Below the pieces are notes generated by a model. It saw only the letters and a program-made list of their open reading frames with translations. It was not told the DNA's origin and ran no database searches. The translations under genes and the position numbers were made by a program. A stretch of 64,000 bases of DNA, taken from Paracoccaceae bacterium. Lineage in GTDB: Bacteria; Pseudomonadota; Alphaproteobacteria; Rhodobacterales; Rhodobacteraceae. Location of the stretch: positions 1-64,000 of the forward strand of contig JAAEZB010000002.1 in NCBI GenBank assembly GCA_018223085.1, written 5' to 3'. Below are positions 25,360 to 35,455 of the stretch, piece after piece (position 1 is the stretch's first letter; every line of letters starts with the position of its first letter).

Positions 25360-27234
25360 ATGGACGGATTCCTGCTCCAGATCACGATCTTCCTCGGCAC
25401 CGCGGTCATCGCCGTGCCCATCTCGGCGCGGCTCGGCATGGGCTCTGTGCTCGGTTACCTTCTTGCCGGGGTGCTGATCGGACCAATCCTCGGCCTCGTC
25501 GAAAGCTCGCAGGATCTCATGCATTTCGCCGAATTCGGCGTGGTGATGATGCTCTTCCTGATCGGCCTCGAACTGGACCCGCGCGCCCTCTGGGCCATGC
25601 GGCACAAACTTCTCGGCCTCGGCGGGCTGCAAATCCTCCTGACCGGCACCACGATCACCGTCGGCGCTCTCTGGCTCGACCATCCGCTGCAAACCTCGAT
25701 CGCCCTCGGCATGATCTTTGCCCTCTCTTCAACGGCCATCGTCCTGCAAACGCTCTCTGAAAAGAACCTGATGCAGACCGGCGGCGGGCGCTCTGCCTTT
25801 GCCGTGCTCCTGACACAAGACATCGCCGTAATCCCGATGCTAGCGATCCTGCCGCTTCTGGCCATGGATCCGGTCATGCAAATCGCCGCTGATGGTTCGA
25901 TCCAATCGGTCGGTGCTGCCAAGGATGGCCACGCTGCGGAACTCTCCCTCGTCGAAGGATTGCCCGGCTGGGGCGTCACCCTCGTCACCCTTGCCGCCGT
26001 AGGGGCCGTGGTTTTGGCCGGGCGCTACCTCGTGCGCCCCATCTTCCGCTTCATTCATGCCGCCAACCTGCGCGAGATGTATACCGCCCTTGCCCTGCTG
26101 ATCGTCATTGGCATCGCCCTGCTGATGACCATGGTGGGCCTCTCACCCGCGCTTGGCACCTTCCTCGCCGGCGTCATCCTCGCCACGAGCGAATTCCGCC
26201 ACGAACTCGAAAGCGACATCCAACCCTTCAAAGGTCTCCTCCTCGGCCTCTTCTTTATCACCGTCGGCTCCCAGATCGACTTTGCCGGGTTCTTCGCCGA
26301 TCCCGTGCCGATCCTGTCACTGACCTTCGCGCTCATCTTTGCCAAGGCCGTGATCCTGTTCATCCTTGGCCGCATCTTCGGCCTGCGCGGACGCAACCAG
26401 ATCCTCTTTACCCTAAGCCTCGCACAGGCCGGGGAATTCGGTTTCGTGCTGATCTCCTTCGCCCTGCAACAACATGTGCTGCCGCCAGCGCTGGCCGAGG
26501 AACTGATGCTTGTGGTGGCGCTCTCCATGCTCATCACGCCGCTTCTCTTCATCGCCTATGATCTCCTGACCCGCCGCATGGCCGAGAGCAAGGAAACCCG
26601 CCCCGATGATGAGATCGACGAACAAGGCCCCGTCATCATCGCCGGGATTGGCCGCTTTGGTCAAATCGTCAATCGCCTCGTGCGTTCGGCCGGGTTCAAG
26701 ACCGTGGTGCTTGACCATGACATGCGCACCATCGAACTCATGCGCCGTTTCGGGGTCAAAGGCTTCTTTGGCGACCCGACCCGCCCCGAACTTCTCCACG
26801 CCGCTGGCTTGGGCGAGGCACGGGTGCTTGTCGTGGCGCTGGACGACCCCAAGAACGCGACCAAGCTTGTCGCCTTCGCCCGTCGTGATCGGCCCGACCT
26901 GCATATCATCGCCCGCGCCCATGACCGCCACCATACATTCGAACTCTTCAACGCAGGCGCCAATGACATCGTCCGCGAGATGTTCGACTCATCCCTCCGC
27001 GCCGGACGCTATGTTCTGGAGAATATCGGGCTGAGCGAATACGAAGCCGCTCAAGCCGAACAGGCCTTCTACAAGCACGACCGTTATACGATCCGCGAAT
27101 TGGCCCAGCATTGGAATCCAAAGATCCCCACCGCCGAAAACAAGGCCTACATTGCCCGCGCCAAAGAGCTTGAGAAGGAACTCGAAATGTCCCTCCTCGC
27201 GCTCCTCGAAACAGAGCGCAAAGACGCGTCCTAG
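25360..27234 (+). CDS. CPA2 monovalent cation:proton antiporter with TrkA-N domain (KefB-like)
   Basis: 624 residues. An N-terminal membrane part of about 400 residues has the CPA2 blocks '[15 protein letters not shown]', '[19 protein letters not shown]' and '[12 protein letters not shown]'. It is followed by a cytoplasmic RCK/TrkA-N domain ('[30 protein letters not shown]', from about residue 425). This is the KefB/KefC plan: potassium or sodium efflux coupled to proton entry, gated by nucleotide or glutathione. The stop overlaps cobT's stop in CTAG. Confidence 0.9.
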   Translation: MDGFLLQITIFLGTAVIAVPISARLGMGSVLGYLLAGVLIGPILGLVESSQDLMHFAEFGVVMMLFLIGLELDPRALWAMRHKLLGLGGLQILLTGTTITVGALWLDHPLQTSIALGMIFALSSTAIVLQTLSEKNLMQTGGGRSAFAVLLTQDIAVIPMLAILPLLAMDPVMQIAADGSIQSVGAAKDGHAAELSLVEGLPGWGVTLVTLAAVGAVVLAGRYLVRPIFRFIHAANLREMYTALALLIVIGIALLMTMVGLSPALGTFLAGVILATSEFRHELESDIQPFKGLLLGLFFITVGSQIDFAGFFADPVPILSLTFALIFAKAVILFILGRIFGLRGRNQILFTLSLAQAGEFGFVLISFALQQHVLPPALAEELMLVVALSMLITPLLFIAYDLLTRRMAESKETRPDDEIDEQGPVIIAGIGRFGQIVNRLVRSAGFKTVVLDHDMRTIELMRRFGVKGFFGDPTRPELLHAAGLGEARVLVVALDDPKNATKLVAFARRDRPDLHIIARAHDRHHTFELFNAGANDIVREMFDSSLRAGRYVLENIGLSEYEAAQAEQAFYKHDRYTIRELAQHWNPKIPTAENKAYIARAKELEKELEMSLLALLETERKDAS

Positions 27235-28241
27235 CCGTCCGAAACGCCCGCTTCGGCAAAGGTCGCCATGCCTGAATGACAGGCGATGGCCGATTTCAGG
27301 ATATTGATCGCCAACGCCCCGCCCGACGCCTCACCAAGGCGCAGGCCAAGCGACAGCATCGGCTCCTTGCCAAGCTTGCCCAGAAGTGCTGCATGGGCGG
27401 CCTCCGCGCTCACATGCCCCGCAAGCGCATGGTCAAGCGCCCCTGCCTCTGCCGCCTCAAGCGTCGCCGCCGCCGCGCAACAGATGAACCCATCAAGAAT
27501 GACCGGGATCGACAGGCTGCGCGCCCGGGCAATCGCCCCCGCCATCGCCGCCAATTCCCGTCCGCCAAGACAGCGCAGAACCTCAAGCCCGCCACGCCCC
27601 GGATTGGCCGCAAGCCCCTCGCGCACAACCCGCGCTTTGGTGGCAAGCCCGGCATCATCAACCCCCGTGCCGCGTCCGACCCAATCTTCGGCCTCACCTC
27701 CATATAGCGCCGCCGCAAGCGCCGCTGCCGCCGTGGTGTTACCAATGCCCATCTCGCCCACCACGAGGAGATCGGTGTTCTCCGCCACCGCTTCCCAGCC
27801 CGTCGCCAGCGCCGTCACAAGTTCCGCCTCGCTCATTGCCGGGCCTTGGGTGAAATCCGCTGTCGGGCGATCAAGCTCAAGCGCATGCACCGAGAGCTTC
27901 GCCCCCGCCGTCCGCGCGAGTTGGTTGATCGCGGCCCCGCCATGCTGAAAGTTAATCACCATCTGCTCGGTGACTTCCGCCGGAAAGGCCGAAACTCCCT
28001 GCGCCGTGACGCCATGGTTGCCCGCAAAGACAATCACCTGCGGCGCTGCGATCTCGGGCCGCGCCGTCCCGCGCCAGCCCGCATACCAGATCGCCATATC
28101 CTCAAGCCGCCCAAGCGCCCCCGGCGGCTTGGTCAACTGCCCATTGCGCGCCGCCGCCCCGTCCAACGCGACCTGATCCGGCGCGACGCAATTGGCAAGC
28201 AGAGAACGAAACGCATCAAGGGTCGAAAAAGGCGCGGACAT
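27231..28241 (-). CDS. cobT: Nicotinate-nucleotide-dimethylbenzimidazole phosphoribosyltransferase
   Basis: 336 residues, the usual CobT length. It makes alpha-ribazole phosphate, the lower-ligand precursor of cobalamin, from dimethylbenzimidazole and nicotinate mononucleotide. Recognisable blocks are '[19 protein letters not shown]', '[21 protein letters not shown]', '[19 protein letters not shown]' (with the conserved GIGNTT) and the C-terminal '[21 protein letters not shown]', including the catalytic-region glutamate. cobS is divergent 81 bases away, so both steps of lower-ligand attachment are encoded together. No cobalamin riboswitch fits in the short gap. Confidence 0.93.
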   Translation of the reverse strand: MSAPFSTLDAFRSLLANCVAPDQVALDGAAARNGQLTKPPGALGRLEDMAIWYAGWRGTARPEIAAPQVIVFAGNHGVTAQGVSAFPAEVTEQMVINFQHGGAAINQLARTAGAKLSVHALELDRPTADFTQGPAMSEAELVTALATGWEAVAENTDLLVVGEMGIGNTTAAAALAAALYGGEAEDWVGRGTGVDDAGLATKARVVREGLAANPGRGGLEVLRCLGGRELAAMAGAIARARSLSIPVILDGFICCAAAATLEAAEAGALDHALAGHVSAEAAHAALLGKLGKEPMLSLGLRLGEASGGALAINILKSAIACHSGMATFAEAGVSDG

Positions 28242-28322
28242 GGGCAGGCTCCTGTTGAATTACATGCTTATGCGCTGTTTACCTGAGCCGCACAGGCCTG
28301 CAAGGCCGGAAAGAGACCACAT

Positions 28323-29078
28323 ATGGCCCAGGACGACACACGCTTTGCAATCCCCGGTGACATCGCCACCGCGCTGGCGCTTCTGACCCGCCTGCCGCTG
28401 CGGGCCGAGTTCGCGCGCGGAGCCCGCGCCGCTTGGGCCTATCCCCTCGCCGGGTTGGCCGTCGCCGCGCTCGCTGCCCTGCCCACCGGCCTCTTCTTAT
28501 CGCTCGGCCTGCCCCCTCTCCTTGCCGCGCTGGTCTTTGTGGCCACCCAAGTGACCCTGACCGGTGCCATGCACGAAGACGGCCTTGCCGATAGCGCCGA
28601 CGGGCTCTGGGGCGGCTGGGACCGCGCCCGCCGCCTTGAGATCATGAAAGATAGCCATATCGGCAGTTACGGCGTCATCGCCCTGATCCTGTCGCTCGCT
28701 GCGCGCGTCCTCGCCATCGGCCTTTTGCTCGCAAACCCCGGCTGGCTCTGGCCGCTCCTTGCCGTGTCCATGCTCTCACGCGCGACAATGCCCGCCCTGA
28801 TGGCGGCCCTGCCCCATGCCCGCGACACCGGCCTGAGCCACGCCCAAGGCCGCGCCCCACGCGACACTGCCCTCGCTGCCGCCGCACTGACCCTCCTCGC
28901 TGCCCTGCTCTTCACCGGCCTCTCCGGCCTCGGTCTTGCGCTTCTCGCGGCCCTCACCGCCCTCGCCTGCGCCGCCATCGCCAAATCCAAAATCGGCGGC
29001 CAGACCGGCGACATCCTCGGTGCCACGCAACAGATCACCGAAATCGCCCTGCTCCTCGCCCTCACCACCCAGCCATAA
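28323..29078 (+). CDS. cobS: Adenosylcobinamide-GDP ribazoletransferase (cobalamin synthase)
   Basis: 251 residues, a polytopic membrane enzyme that joins adenosylcobinamide-GDP with alpha-ribazole. The signature 'GAMHEDGLADSADGLWGG' (metal-binding D and E residues, about 80-97) and 'IMKDSHIGSYG', then 'SKIGGQTGDILGA' near the C terminus, identify the family. Alanine/leucine-rich membrane helices fill the rest. It is divergent from cobT and followed by a terminator shared with carD. Confidence 0.93.
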   Translation: MAQDDTRFAIPGDIATALALLTRLPLRAEFARGARAAWAYPLAGLAVAALAALPTGLFLSLGLPPLLAALVFVATQVTLTGAMHEDGLADSADGLWGGWDRARRLEIMKDSHIGSYGVIALILSLAARVLAIGLLLANPGWLWPLLAVSMLSRATMPALMAALPHARDTGLSHAQGRAPRDTALAAAALTLLAALLFTGLSGLGLALLAALTALACAAIAKSKIGGQTGDILGATQQITEIALLLALTTQP

Positions 29079-29083
29079 AAAAA

Positions 29084-29109
29084 CCGCGCCCCAATGGGAC
29101 GCGGCTTTT
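29084..29109 (+). terminator. Bidirectional terminator between cobS and carD
   Basis: CCGCG-C-CCC / GGG-A-CGCGG with an AAT loop has AAAAAA before it and CTTTTCT after it. It can stop transcription from both convergent genes. Confidence 0.82.
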
Positions 29110-29129
29110 CTAACGGTCTGGCGCTTAAT

Positions 29130-29645
29130 TCAGGCAGCCACCGCGCGCGACGTCAGCACGTCGCCGATCTTCTTGGCCGCGGCATCCTCGTCACCGCCGC
29201 CCACGGCCGACACTTCACGGGTCAGACGCTCAAGCGCGGCTTCATAAAGCTGACGCTCGGAATAGCTCTGCTCGCGCTGATCGTCCGAACGGTGCAGATC
29301 GCGCACCACTTCGGCAATCGCGATAAGATCGCCCGAGTTGATCTTCTGTTCGTATTCCTGGGCCCGACGCGACCACATGGCGCGCTTAACTTTGGCCTTA
29401 CCCTTAAGCGTGGTCATGGCCTGATCGACCACATCGGGCGAGCTGAGGCTACGCATCCCGATCTCGGTCGCCTTGTTCGTCGGCACACGCAACGTCATCT
29501 TGTCCTTTTCGAACGAGATCACAAACAGCTCAAGCTGCATGCCTGCGACTTCCTGCTCCTCGATCGAGATGATCTGCCCAACGCCATGCGCGGGGTAGAC
29601 AACATATTCATTCGGGCGGAATTCGGTCTTATTGGTCTTGCTCAT
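29130..29645 (-). CDS. carD: CarD-family transcription regulator
   Basis: 171 residues from ATG 29645, with AGGAAGGA upstream; the frame stays open to 29735 without a better start. The N-terminal RNA-polymerase-interacting (Tudor-like) domain starts 'EFRPNEYVVYPAHGVGQIISIEEQEVAGM', as in CarD/CdnL. A helical DNA-contacting domain follows ('KRAMWSRRAQEYEQKINSGDLIAIAEVVRDLHR'). Family members bind the beta subunit and stabilise open complexes, often at rRNA promoters. A short Gly/Asp-rich linker and Ala-rich tail end the protein. Confidence 0.9.
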   Translation of the reverse strand: MSKTNKTEFRPNEYVVYPAHGVGQIISIEEQEVAGMQLELFVISFEKDKMTLRVPTNKATEIGMRSLSSPDVVDQAMTTLKGKAKVKRAMWSRRAQEYEQKINSGDLIAIAEVVRDLHRSDDQREQSYSERQLYEAALERLTREVSAVGGGDEDAAAKKIGDVLTSRAVAA

Positions 29646-29954
29646 CTGAGTCCTTCCTGACGCAGGCCCATCCCACCGCGAAAAAAGATCAGGTCCGGGA
29701 AAAGGTTCCCGGCCATCGGCTTCTCTTGGGGACAAAAAGCCATCCTCGTCAGCGGCGGGATGGCTCTTGGGCAGTATGTCTATGTAACAGAGTTATAACA
29801 TAAAAACCGCATATCTCCAAGCAGGGCCGCTGGAAACGACCTGTTTCAGAGCGATTTTCAGCGCATTCTAAGCAATTTTTCCGGTCTCGCACAGATCAAA
29901 ACGCGGCAGATCAATCCGCCACATACCGACTTTCAAGCGCAAACGAATCGGGTC
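29646..29954. other. Intergenic region between fdxA and carD
   Basis: About 300 bases, markedly AT-richer than the genes. It presumably carries the carD promoter and leader on the minus strand. An imperfect hairpin-like stretch CCGGGAA/TTCCCGG occurs near 29696-29711. I see no tRNA, open frame with ribosome binding site, or T-tailed terminator in it. Confidence 0.4.
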
Positions 29955-30293
29955 TTAGCCGCCTTCGCCCGGCGCTTCAGAGAAGTATTTATCAAGTTTG
30001 CCCTCTTCGCCATCATGCTTTTCGGCATCGGGCATGGGATCTTTCTTAGAGATGATGACCGGCCAGACTTCGGAATATTTCCGGTTAAACTCGACCCATT
30101 TTTCCATGTCCGGCTCGGTGTCCGGGCGGATCGCATCAGCGGGGCATTCCGGCTCGCACACGCCGCAATCAATGCACTCGTCGGGATGGATCACAAGGGT
30201 GTTCTCGCCTTCATAAAAACAGTCCACGGGGCACACTTCCACGCAGTCGGTATATTTGCAGGCGATGCAGTTGTCGGTGACGACGTATGTCAT
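29955..30293 (-). CDS. fdxA: 7Fe-8S/ferredoxin FdxA
   Basis: 112 residues, the standard length of FdxA-type seven-iron ferredoxins. The cysteine pattern at the N terminus is C9-x2-C([18 protein letters not shown]), followed by '[16 protein letters not shown]'. One cluster thus has four ligands and the other is 3Fe-4S type. The C-terminal extension is acidic. It is a small electron carrier of central metabolism. It lies between the S4-domain gene and carD on the same strand. Confidence 0.92.
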   Translation of the reverse strand: MTYVVTDNCIACKYTDCVEVCPVDCFYEGENTLVIHPDECIDCGVCEPECPADAIRPDTEPDMEKWVEFNRKYSEVWPVIISKKDPMPDAEKHDGEEGKLDKYFSEAPGEGG

Positions 30294-30347
30294 ATGTCGA
30301 GTCTCATCTACACTTTTCCGATCCCCTAGCTAATCCAAGGGGCCGGA

Positions 30348-30722
30348 TCATTCAAGTTCACCACGACGTTTGAGGTCGAGTTTGCGCCGATCCCGCTTTG
30401 TGGGGCGGCCTTGTCCCTCATATCTAGGTGTCGGCGGAACGTTGTCTTTGACCTCGCTCAAATCGTCATAAAGGCTTTGCGCTTCCGTCGCGGGTCCCCG
30501 GCGCTCCCCGATGGCAACGATTCGCACCACGCGGATCGCCCGCGCCTGCGAAAAGGTCAAAACATCGCCGGGTGCAATGGCATGACTTGCCTTGCTGGCC
30601 TTGCTCGCGTTGACCCGCACATGCCCGCCGGTCACCATCTTTGCCGCCAGCGTGCGGGTCTTGAAGAACCGCGCATGCCAGAGCCACTTATCGAGCCGTT
30701 GCTTGGGGGAAACTTCGCTCAC
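30348..30722 (-). CDS. S4-domain RNA-binding protein (Hsp15-like)
   Basis: 124 residues from GTG 30722. The S4 fold 'QRLDKWLWHARFFKTRTLAAKMVTGGHVRVNASKASKASHAIAPGDVLTF' is close to Hsp15/HslR, which rescues stalled 50S subunits. The C terminus is lysine/arginine-rich ('GQGRPTKRDRRKLDLKRRGELE'). It follows the Suv3-like helicase gene by 43 bases, so an RNA-processing unit is plausible. Confidence 0.87.
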   Translation of the reverse strand: MSEVSPKQRLDKWLWHARFFKTRTLAAKMVTGGHVRVNASKASKASHAIAPGDVLTFSQARAIRVVRIVAIGERRGPATEAQSLYDDLSEVKDNVPPTPRYEGQGRPTKRDRRKLDLKRRGELE

Positions 30723-30765
30723 GCCATAAACCGTTCGGGGCCGGAAAACCCGGCCCCGCTATCTC

Positions 30766-33552
30766 TTATCCCTTGTCCTTGAGCCCCATCAGAGCGGCTG
30801 CAAAGGGGTTGTCGGGATCAATGGCTTTTTCTTTCTTCGGCGGACGGGCCTGATATTGCTTGGCCCCTTGGTCGCGGCGCGGTGCGCCCTTGCCTTTGGG
30901 CTTGCCACGCGGCTTGTCGCCCTTCGGCGCGCCCCGCTCACGGCGCGGACCGCGATTGGCCTGCCGATTGCCGCCCCATGTGAAGGTATAGAATACCTCC
31001 ATCTCCGGGCCTTCCGCCGCTTCCGGTGCAGCATCTGCCTCCGGTGCGGCCTCTGGTGCAACCTCAGCCTCAGGAGCTGCCTCCTCGGCCTCTTGCGGTG
31101 CCGCCTCAGCCGGGGTCTCCGCCTCTGCGGTCTCGGCAGGTGCTTGCGCCGGGGCCTCTGTGGCAACCGCTTTGACCTTCTCGCGTTCGCCCTTCTCGGC
31201 CTTATAGCCAAGCCCCTGCATCAGGTCGGCAAACTGCTCAAGCGTCATACCGCTGATCGAGAGCATGTCGGCCTTGGCCTCAAATCCCCCACGGCTATCT
31301 TCCGCCCGTAGCATATCGGCAAGACGCTCCAGCATATCAATGCGGATCGCCCGTTCACCGGCGGCGCGATACCCCGCCATGCTGTGATAGCCCTGCGGCA
31401 GACCCTGCCCCGCAGGCACGGTCACAAGACCCGGCGGCGGCGCCTCAGGGAACTCGTCGAGCCCTTGGGCCAGCGACCACAGAACCAGGCGCAGGCGCGT
31501 CGGCGCGGGCTTGAGAAGAAGCGGCATGAAAATCGTGAACTGACCAAAGCGCACGCCATGTTTGCGCAGCGCGCCACGTGCCTCCTGGTCAAGTTCCTTG
31601 ACCTCGGACGCCACTTCGCCGCGCGGGATAATGCCGAGATTCTCGGCCAGACGGAAGGCAAAGCCCCGCGCCAGCCCCGTCAGCTCTTCATCCTTGGACA
31701 AGGTCATAAGCGGCTCGAACAGCGCAGCAACCTTACGGTCGATGAAATGCTGCAAGCGACGCTCGACCTTTTGGGCCACTTCGGCACCCGCCTCGTCATC
31801 GACGAACACCTTGATACCGGGTTTGAGCACCTCCGCGCCGGGCACAAGTTTGCCCACCGCCTGATCGCCCCACATAAGACCACCCTGTTCGGTGAAATCG
31901 ATTTCCGTATCGGGCGCGTTGTAGAACCGGTCCGCCCGCAGGTGGAACTGCGGCGCCAGCGCCTGCAGGCTCGCCTGCATGAGCGTTTTGGCCTCCTGAC
32001 CGGACGCCTCCTTGTCCGCAACGAAACGGAACCCTTCAAGCCGACCGACGAATTCGCCTTCGACGGTCACCTCACCCTTATCATTCACTTCGGCCAACAG
32101 GGCCTCCTTCTGTTTGAGCCGGCGCAAAAGCACGGATGTGCGCCGGTCCACAAATCTCTGGGTCAGACGCTCGTGCAGCGCATCCGACAGGCGGTCTTCT
32201 ACCGCGCGCGTCTCGCCGCGCCAATGGTTTTCGTCGTCAACCCAGCCATTTCGCTGCGCGACATATGTCCACGTGCGAATATAAGCCAATCGTTTCGACA
32301 GCGTGTCAATGTCGCCTTCGCTCCGGTCAAGCCGTTTGACCTGCCGCGCCATCCAATCGTCGGGTACCCGCCCTTTATCGTGCAGATAACCAAACAGCCC
32401 CTCAATAAGCGACGCATGTTCCGCATGGCTGATGCCGCGAAAATCCGGCACCCGGCAAATATCCCAAAGGAGGCGCACCGACGCCCCGTCGCTTGCCCGC
32501 GCCATAACGTCCGCCGATTGCCGCAACGTCCGAAGCGCCATCTGGTCATCCGCCTCGCGCGCCCGCACAAGCCGCTCATCCTGCGGCGCGACTTCAAGCG
32601 AGGCAAGAAGCGCATCGACCGTCCCAAACTCCAACCGCGCATTACGCCAGTTGAGCTTCTTCAAGGGCGTGAACCGATGCTCCATGATCGCCTCGGCCAC
32701 AGGCTCGTCCAAAGGCGGTGCCTCGCCAGTAACACCGAATGTGCCATGGCTCATCCCCCGCCCCGCGCGCCCGGCAATCTGCGCCAGTTCATTTGGCGCA
32801 AGCGGCCGCATCCGCCGCCCGTCAAACTTCACCGTCGAGGAAAACGCCACATGGTCAATATCAAGGTTGAGCCCCATCCCGATGGCATCCGTCGCCACGA
32901 GGAAATCCACATCCCCGTTTTGATAAAGCTCGACCTGCGCGTTGCGCGTGCGCGGGCTCAACGCCCCCATGACCACCGCTGCACCGCCCTTCTGACGGCG
33001 TAGGAGTTCGGCAATCGCATAGACATTATCAACCGAGAACCCAACAATCGCCGATCGCGGCTGCATCCGGCTGATCTTGCGGCTGCCGGAATAGGATAGC
33101 GTCGACATCCGCTCGCGCCGCATGAATTCGGCCCCCGGCACCAACTCCGCAATCGCCCCCCGCATCGTGTCCGAGCCAAGGAAAAGCGTCTCATGCGTGC
33201 CCCGCGCCCGTAGCAAACGGTCGGTAAACACATGCCCGCGCTCGGGATCGGCACAAAGCTGAATCTCATCAATCGCAAGGAAATCCGTGCCCATCGCCTC
33301 GGGCATCGCCTCAACGGTGCAGACCCAATATTGCGTGCGCGGCGGCACAATCCGCTCCTCGCCGGTGACAAGCGCAACAACCGACGGACCGCGAATGGCA
33401 ACGATCCGGTCATAGACCTCGCGCGCAAGCAAACGCAGCGGCAACCCAATCACACCGCTGCGATAGCCGAGCATCCGCTCAATGGCATAATGCGTCTTGC
33501 CGGTATTGGTCGGCCCAAGCACCGCCATGATCCGCCGCTCAAGGGCCATCAT
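30766..33552 (-). CDS. Suv3-like DEAH-box RNA helicase with low-complexity C terminus
   Basis: 928 residues. Helicase motifs are GPTNTGKT (I, near residue 13), DEIQ (II, about 93) and an HELICc domain with 'VATDAIGMGLNLDIDHVAF' and 'QIAGRAGRG' (motif VI). This is the plan of mitochondrial Suv3, the RNA helicase of the degradosome, and of its alphaproteobacterial relatives. A linker rich in A, E and P (about residues 800-850) and an R/G/K-rich tail (about 865-905) extend it, ending in DPDNPFAAALMGLKDKG. The basic tail probably binds RNA. Confidence 0.88.
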   Translation of the reverse strand: MMALERRIMAVLGPTNTGKTHYAIERMLGYRSGVIGLPLRLLAREVYDRIVAIRGPSVVALVTGEERIVPPRTQYWVCTVEAMPEAMGTDFLAIDEIQLCADPERGHVFTDRLLRARGTHETLFLGSDTMRGAIAELVPGAEFMRRERMSTLSYSGSRKISRMQPRSAIVGFSVDNVYAIAELLRRQKGGAAVVMGALSPRTRNAQVELYQNGDVDFLVATDAIGMGLNLDIDHVAFSSTVKFDGRRMRPLAPNELAQIAGRAGRGMSHGTFGVTGEAPPLDEPVAEAIMEHRFTPLKKLNWRNARLEFGTVDALLASLEVAPQDERLVRAREADDQMALRTLRQSADVMARASDGASVRLLWDICRVPDFRGISHAEHASLIEGLFGYLHDKGRVPDDWMARQVKRLDRSEGDIDTLSKRLAYIRTWTYVAQRNGWVDDENHWRGETRAVEDRLSDALHERLTQRFVDRRTSVLLRRLKQKEALLAEVNDKGEVTVEGEFVGRLEGFRFVADKEASGQEAKTLMQASLQALAPQFHLRADRFYNAPDTEIDFTEQGGLMWGDQAVGKLVPGAEVLKPGIKVFVDDEAGAEVAQKVERRLQHFIDRKVAALFEPLMTLSKDEELTGLARGFAFRLAENLGIIPRGEVASEVKELDQEARGALRKHGVRFGQFTIFMPLLLKPAPTRLRLVLWSLAQGLDEFPEAPPPGLVTVPAGQGLPQGYHSMAGYRAAGERAIRIDMLERLADMLRAEDSRGGFEAKADMLSISGMTLEQFADLMQGLGYKAEKGEREKVKAVATEAPAQAPAETAEAETPAEAAPQEAEEAAPEAEVAPEAAPEADAAPEAAEGPEMEVFYTFTWGGNRQANRGPRRERGAPKGDKPRGKPKGKGAPRRDQGAKQYQARPPKKEKAIDPDNPFAAALMGLKDKG

Positions 33553-33567
33553 ACTGTTCCGTTTATT

Positions 33568-34128
33568 CTAGAGCGCCTGCCCCTTGACCAGAGGCTCGAG
33601 TCTGTCGAGCGCCTCTGTAACCTTGGGGTGTGTCGGATGTATAGCCCTGACTAGGGTATAGGCTTCCCAGGCGTCCTCATGCTGTTCCAGCATCTCGAAA
33701 ATCGCCGCCAGCCCGAGCAATGCCCCGTAATGATCCGGGTTAAGCGCCAAGGCCTGCTCAAGATCGCTCACCGCCGGACCATATAGCCCAGCCTCGAAAT
33801 AGGCCGCTGCCCGATTGACCCAGCCTTCGGCAAAGCCCGGCGCATGATCGACAAGCGCGCTCAGATGCTCAATCGCCGCCTCAACCTCGCCCCGTTCAAG
33901 CGCCTGCCGCCCGCGCTTCAAAAGGAAATCCGCGCTCGCCGAACCGGACTTGCTCCACTCAAGCTCGATCTCGCGCTCGATCTTTGCGGCCTCTGTCGCA
34001 TCCGCGTCACGTAGCTGTTGCAAAAGCGTTTCAACATCCGCAGCCCGCACAAGCGATGGTTGCAAAAATGTCATTGCGCCAAAAGTTGCCGCCACGGTAG
34101 GTTTGAGAAAGGTTTTCAGGATACCCAT
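33568..34128 (-). CDS. Exported tetratricopeptide-repeat protein
   Basis: About 186 residues from ATG 34128; an open frame to 34194 is less likely because residues from MGILKTF form a signal peptide ('VAATFGAMTFLQPSLVRA-AD'). Three TPR-like units follow ('LLKRGRQALERGEVEAAIEHLSALVDHAPG', 'WVNRAAAYFEAGLYGPAVSDLEQALALNPD', 'LLGLAAIFEMLEQHEDAWEAYTLVRAIHP'). Probably a periplasmic adaptor. Partner unknown. It is 15 bases upstream of the helicase gene. Confidence 0.83.
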   Translation of the reverse strand: MGILKTFLKPTVAATFGAMTFLQPSLVRAADVETLLQQLRDADATEAAKIEREIELEWSKSGSASADFLLKRGRQALERGEVEAAIEHLSALVDHAPGFAEGWVNRAAAYFEAGLYGPAVSDLEQALALNPDHYGALLGLAAIFEMLEQHEDAWEAYTLVRAIHPTHPKVTEALDRLEPLVKGQAL

Positions 34129-34199
34129 AACATTAATGATATTAGCGCGCGGACGCCGAATTTCCAGAGGCGCCGTTCTGACAAAAAGGATCAATACCC

Positions 34200-34490
34200 A
34201 TGAGCGACATCATAACCTCCGCAGTGGCAGCCCTCACCGAGAAACTTGGCGATGGCGGTTTTGACGGCTCGGCCAAATTCGTGATCGAAGGCGAAGGCGC
34301 CGTAATGATCGATTCGGACGGCGTGCGCGCCGCCGATGACGAGGCCGAAGTGACCCTCACCGCCGACGCCGAAACCTTCCAGTCGATCCTCGAAGGCGAA
34401 ACCAACCCGACCGCCGCCTTCATGTCGGGCAAACTCTCTGTCGATGGCGACATGGGTCAGGCAATGCAGCTTGGCACGGTCCTGAGCTGA
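34200..34490 (+). CDS. SCP2 sterol-binding-domain protein
   Basis: 96 residues, one SCP2 fold ('KFVIEGEGAVMIDSDGVRAADDEAEVTLTADAETFQSILEGETNPTAAFMSGKLSVDGDMGQAMQLGTVL'). Members bind lipids or fatty-acyl-CoA in a hydrophobic tunnel. It ends in TGATG with the lipase-like gene downstream, so the two are translationally coupled and may act on the same lipid substrate. Confidence 0.9.
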   Translation: MSDIITSAVAALTEKLGDGGFDGSAKFVIEGEGAVMIDSDGVRAADDEAEVTLTADAETFQSILEGETNPTAAFMSGKLSVDGDMGQAMQLGTVLS

Positions 34491-35434
34491 TGTTTGAAAC
34501 GCACCCCGCCCCCTTTCATACCGAAGTTGCCGACGGTCCCGCGACCGGCGCCGCGCTCTGGGTGAAAACAACGGACGGGGTGCGTATTCGCGTGGCCCAT
34601 TGGAACAAACCCGATGCCAAGGGCACGGTGCTGATGTTCCCGGGCCGCACGGAATATATCGAAAAATATGGCCGCACCGCGACGGCCTTTGCCGAGCGTG
34701 GCTATGCCATGGCCGCCATTGACTGGCGCGGTCAGGGGCTTGCCGACCGGCTCATCGACGACCGCGATGCGGGCTATGTCGAAGACTTCCCCGATTATCA
34801 GCTCGACGTTGCCGCCATGCTGGCCACGCTTGAGGCGCTCGATATGCCCAAACCTTGGTTCCTGCTGGGCCATTCCATGGGCGGCTGTATCGGCCTGCGT
34901 GCTGTGATGTCCGGCCTGCCGGTCAACGCCGCCGCCTTTAGCGCGCCGATGTGGGGCATTCAGATGTCCTCGGCCATGCGCCCCGCCGCCTGGGCCCTAA
35001 GCTGGACCAGCCGACGCATCGGCGCAGGCGAGCGCCTTGCGCCGGGCACCAAATCCGAAACCTATGTCCTCGCCGAACCGTTCGAGGGCAATACCCTGAC
35101 CCACGATCCCGACATGTATGCCTACATGCAGGAACAGATGCGTCAGGTGCCCGATATGGCCCTTGGCGGCCCAAGCCTGCATTGGCTGAACGAGGCCCTG
35201 TGCGAATTGCGCAGCCTCGCCGCACGCCCCGCCCCCGACATGCCCTGCCTGACTTTCCTCGGCACCGATGAACAAATCGTCGACACCGACGCGATCAAAA
35301 CCCGCATGGCCGATTGGCCGGATGGCGAACTGGTGATGATCGACGGCGGCGAACACGAGGTCCTGATGGAACTCCCCGCAATGCGCGATCAGGTCCATGA
35401 CGCCTGCGCCGCCTTCTTCGACGCCCACCTCTAA
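34490..35434 (+). CDS. Alpha/beta hydrolase (lysophospholipase-like)
   Basis: 314 residues. The serine elbow is GHSMG ('LLGHSMGGCIGLRAV', near residue 125), with acid in 'FLGTDEQIVDTDAI' and histidine in 'DGGEHEVLME'. 'MFPGRTEYIEKYGRTATAFAERGYAMAAIDWRGQGLADR' is typical of PldB/monoacylglycerol-lipase relatives. No signal peptide, so probably cytoplasmic or membrane-associated. The start overlaps the SCP2 gene stop by one base. Confidence 0.87.
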   Translation: MFETHPAPFHTEVADGPATGAALWVKTTDGVRIRVAHWNKPDAKGTVLMFPGRTEYIEKYGRTATAFAERGYAMAAIDWRGQGLADRLIDDRDAGYVEDFPDYQLDVAAMLATLEALDMPKPWFLLGHSMGGCIGLRAVMSGLPVNAAAFSAPMWGIQMSSAMRPAAWALSWTSRRIGAGERLAPGTKSETYVLAEPFEGNTLTHDPDMYAYMQEQMRQVPDMALGGPSLHWLNEALCELRSLAARPAPDMPCLTFLGTDEQIVDTDAIKTRMADWPDGELVMIDGGEHEVLMELPAMRDQVHDACAAFFDAHL

Positions 35435-35455
35435 GAGACGGAAAACCGCCCGCCG

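Noticed and set aside
28242-28322. Cobalamin riboswitch between cobT and cobS
   Set aside because: The 81-base gap is too short and lacks the B12-box type sequence.
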